From positions 1 through 6,725 of the forward strand of contig CAMBYA010000133.1 in NCBI GenBank assembly GCA_945872035.1: DNA of 6,725 nucleotides, read 5' to 3'. This DNA is from Rhizobium sp. Q54 (GTDB lineage: Bacteria > Pseudomonadota > Alphaproteobacteria > SMXS01). Below, piece after piece: positions 6,535 through 6,725 of the stretch. The stretch's first letter is position 1. Each line of letters starts with the position of its first letter. The notes under the pieces were generated by a model. The model saw only the letters and a list, made by a program, of their open reading frames with translations. It was not told where the DNA came from and ran no database searches. Made by a program: the position numbers and the translations under genes.

Positions 6535-6553
6535 GGGCACGACTATAGATAGC

Positions 6554-6581
6554 AAACGGCGGCTTTCAGAAGCCGCCGTTT
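6554..6581 (+). terminator. Probable intrinsic terminator of the sdhCDAB operon
   Basis: A perfect 12-bp stem (AAACGGCGGCTT pairing with AAGCCGCCGTTT) closes a TCAG loop. The 3' arm runs into T-rich sequence (TTTCCCTTTC), though the T-run is interrupted by cytosines. The hairpin lies 47 bases after the sdhB stop and ends 15 bases before the next start codon, so it separates sdhB from the downstream gene or attenuates expression into it. Because the arms begin with A and end with T, it could also act on the minus strand. Confidence 0.75.
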
Positions 6582-6596
6582 CCCTTTCAGGACTCG

Positions 6597-6725
6597 ATGA
6601 AGCCGCAAGTCCCCGCAACACTCCGGTTCGCCAGCCCGCTCGACGGCTACCGCGCGCTCGTGCAGGGCGGGTCGCTGACGCACGATCAGGCGCAGGAGCT
6701 GGCGGCGGAAAAGCTGGAGATCCTG
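6597..6725 (+). CDS. zapE: Probable ZapE / AFG1-like ATPase, 3' partial
   Basis: From ATG 6597 the frame is open for 43 codons to the window edge. The visible residues include SPLDGYRALVQGGSLTHD and QAQELAAEKLEIL, which match the usual opening of AFG1/ZapE-type P-loop ATPases (a YRALV.G.L..D..Q...AEKL pattern). The Walker A motif would come later and lies outside the window, so the assignment rests on the N terminus and on synteny: in many alphaproteobacteria this ATPase gene follows sdhB, often with mdh after it. Known members act in cell division and in mitochondrial or membrane protein quality control. There is only a weak ribosome site (CAGGA, 6588-6592) four bases before the ATG. The gene is separated from sdhB by the terminator-like hairpin. 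It is cut by the window end and not visibly damaged. Confidence 0.65.
   Translation, partial: MKPQVPATLRFASPLDGYRALVQGGSLTHDQAQELAAEKLEIL

Noticed and set aside
1..6725. CRISPR arrays, tRNA or rRNA genes, insertion sequences, attachment sites
   Set aside because: No regularly spaced repeats, cloverleaf-like sequence, transposase frame or flanking terminal repeats were seen on either strand.

Overview
The window looks like chromosomal DNA of a GC-rich alphaproteobacterium. The evidence is strong GC bias at third codon positions, a mesaconyl-CoA hydratase of the alphaproteobacterial ethylmalonyl-CoA-pathway type, the gene order sdhC-sdhD-sdhA-sdhB, and a gene start just after sdhB that reads like the ZapE/AFG1-type ATPase. 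Species cannot be named from the sequence alone.

Layout, left to right. (1) Positions 1-1812, + strand: the 3' part of a CitE/Mcl2-like CoA-ester lyase or thioesterase, then, after a single base, a complete mesaconyl-CoA hydratase (mch). (2) Positions 1851-2380, + strand: a compact type II toxin-antitoxin pair, an acidic antitoxin of unrecognised family followed by a RelE/ParE-family toxin with a 4-base ATGA overlap. (3) Positions 2377-2892, - strand: a GNAT acetyltransferase starting at GTG behind a strong Shine-Dalgarno site; its stop codon overlaps the toxin stop tail to tail. (4) Positions 2893-3129: the only sizeable gap (237 bases), a divergent control region holding a sigma-70-like promoter and a 14-bp inverted repeat in front of sdhC. 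(5) Positions 3130-6506, + strand: the complete succinate dehydrogenase operon sdhCDAB, with all cluster-ligand, flavin-linkage and catalytic positions intact. (6) Positions 6507-6596: two hairpins, the second a strong terminator-like stem. (7) Position 6597 to the end: the first 43 codons of a probable zapE.

How the genes fit together. Mch interconverts mesaconyl-CoA and beta-methylmalyl-CoA. The CitE-like enzyme acts on malyl-CoA-type esters, by cleavage or hydrolysis. Succinate dehydrogenase takes the resulting C4 acids through fumarate toward malate and passes electrons to quinone. This implies acetyl-CoA assimilation by the ethylmalonyl-CoA pathway linked to the TCA cycle. The toxin-antitoxin pair and the acetyltransferase sit between these two metabolic blocks, are less GC-rich (the TA pair) or on the opposite strand (GNAT), and look like accessory genes inserted into a core metabolic neighbourhood.

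No CRISPR array, tRNA, rRNA, insertion sequence or phage gene is visible. I see no clearly new large system. The least conventional item is the toxin-antitoxin pair with an unfamiliar antitoxin and a possible leaderless promoter.
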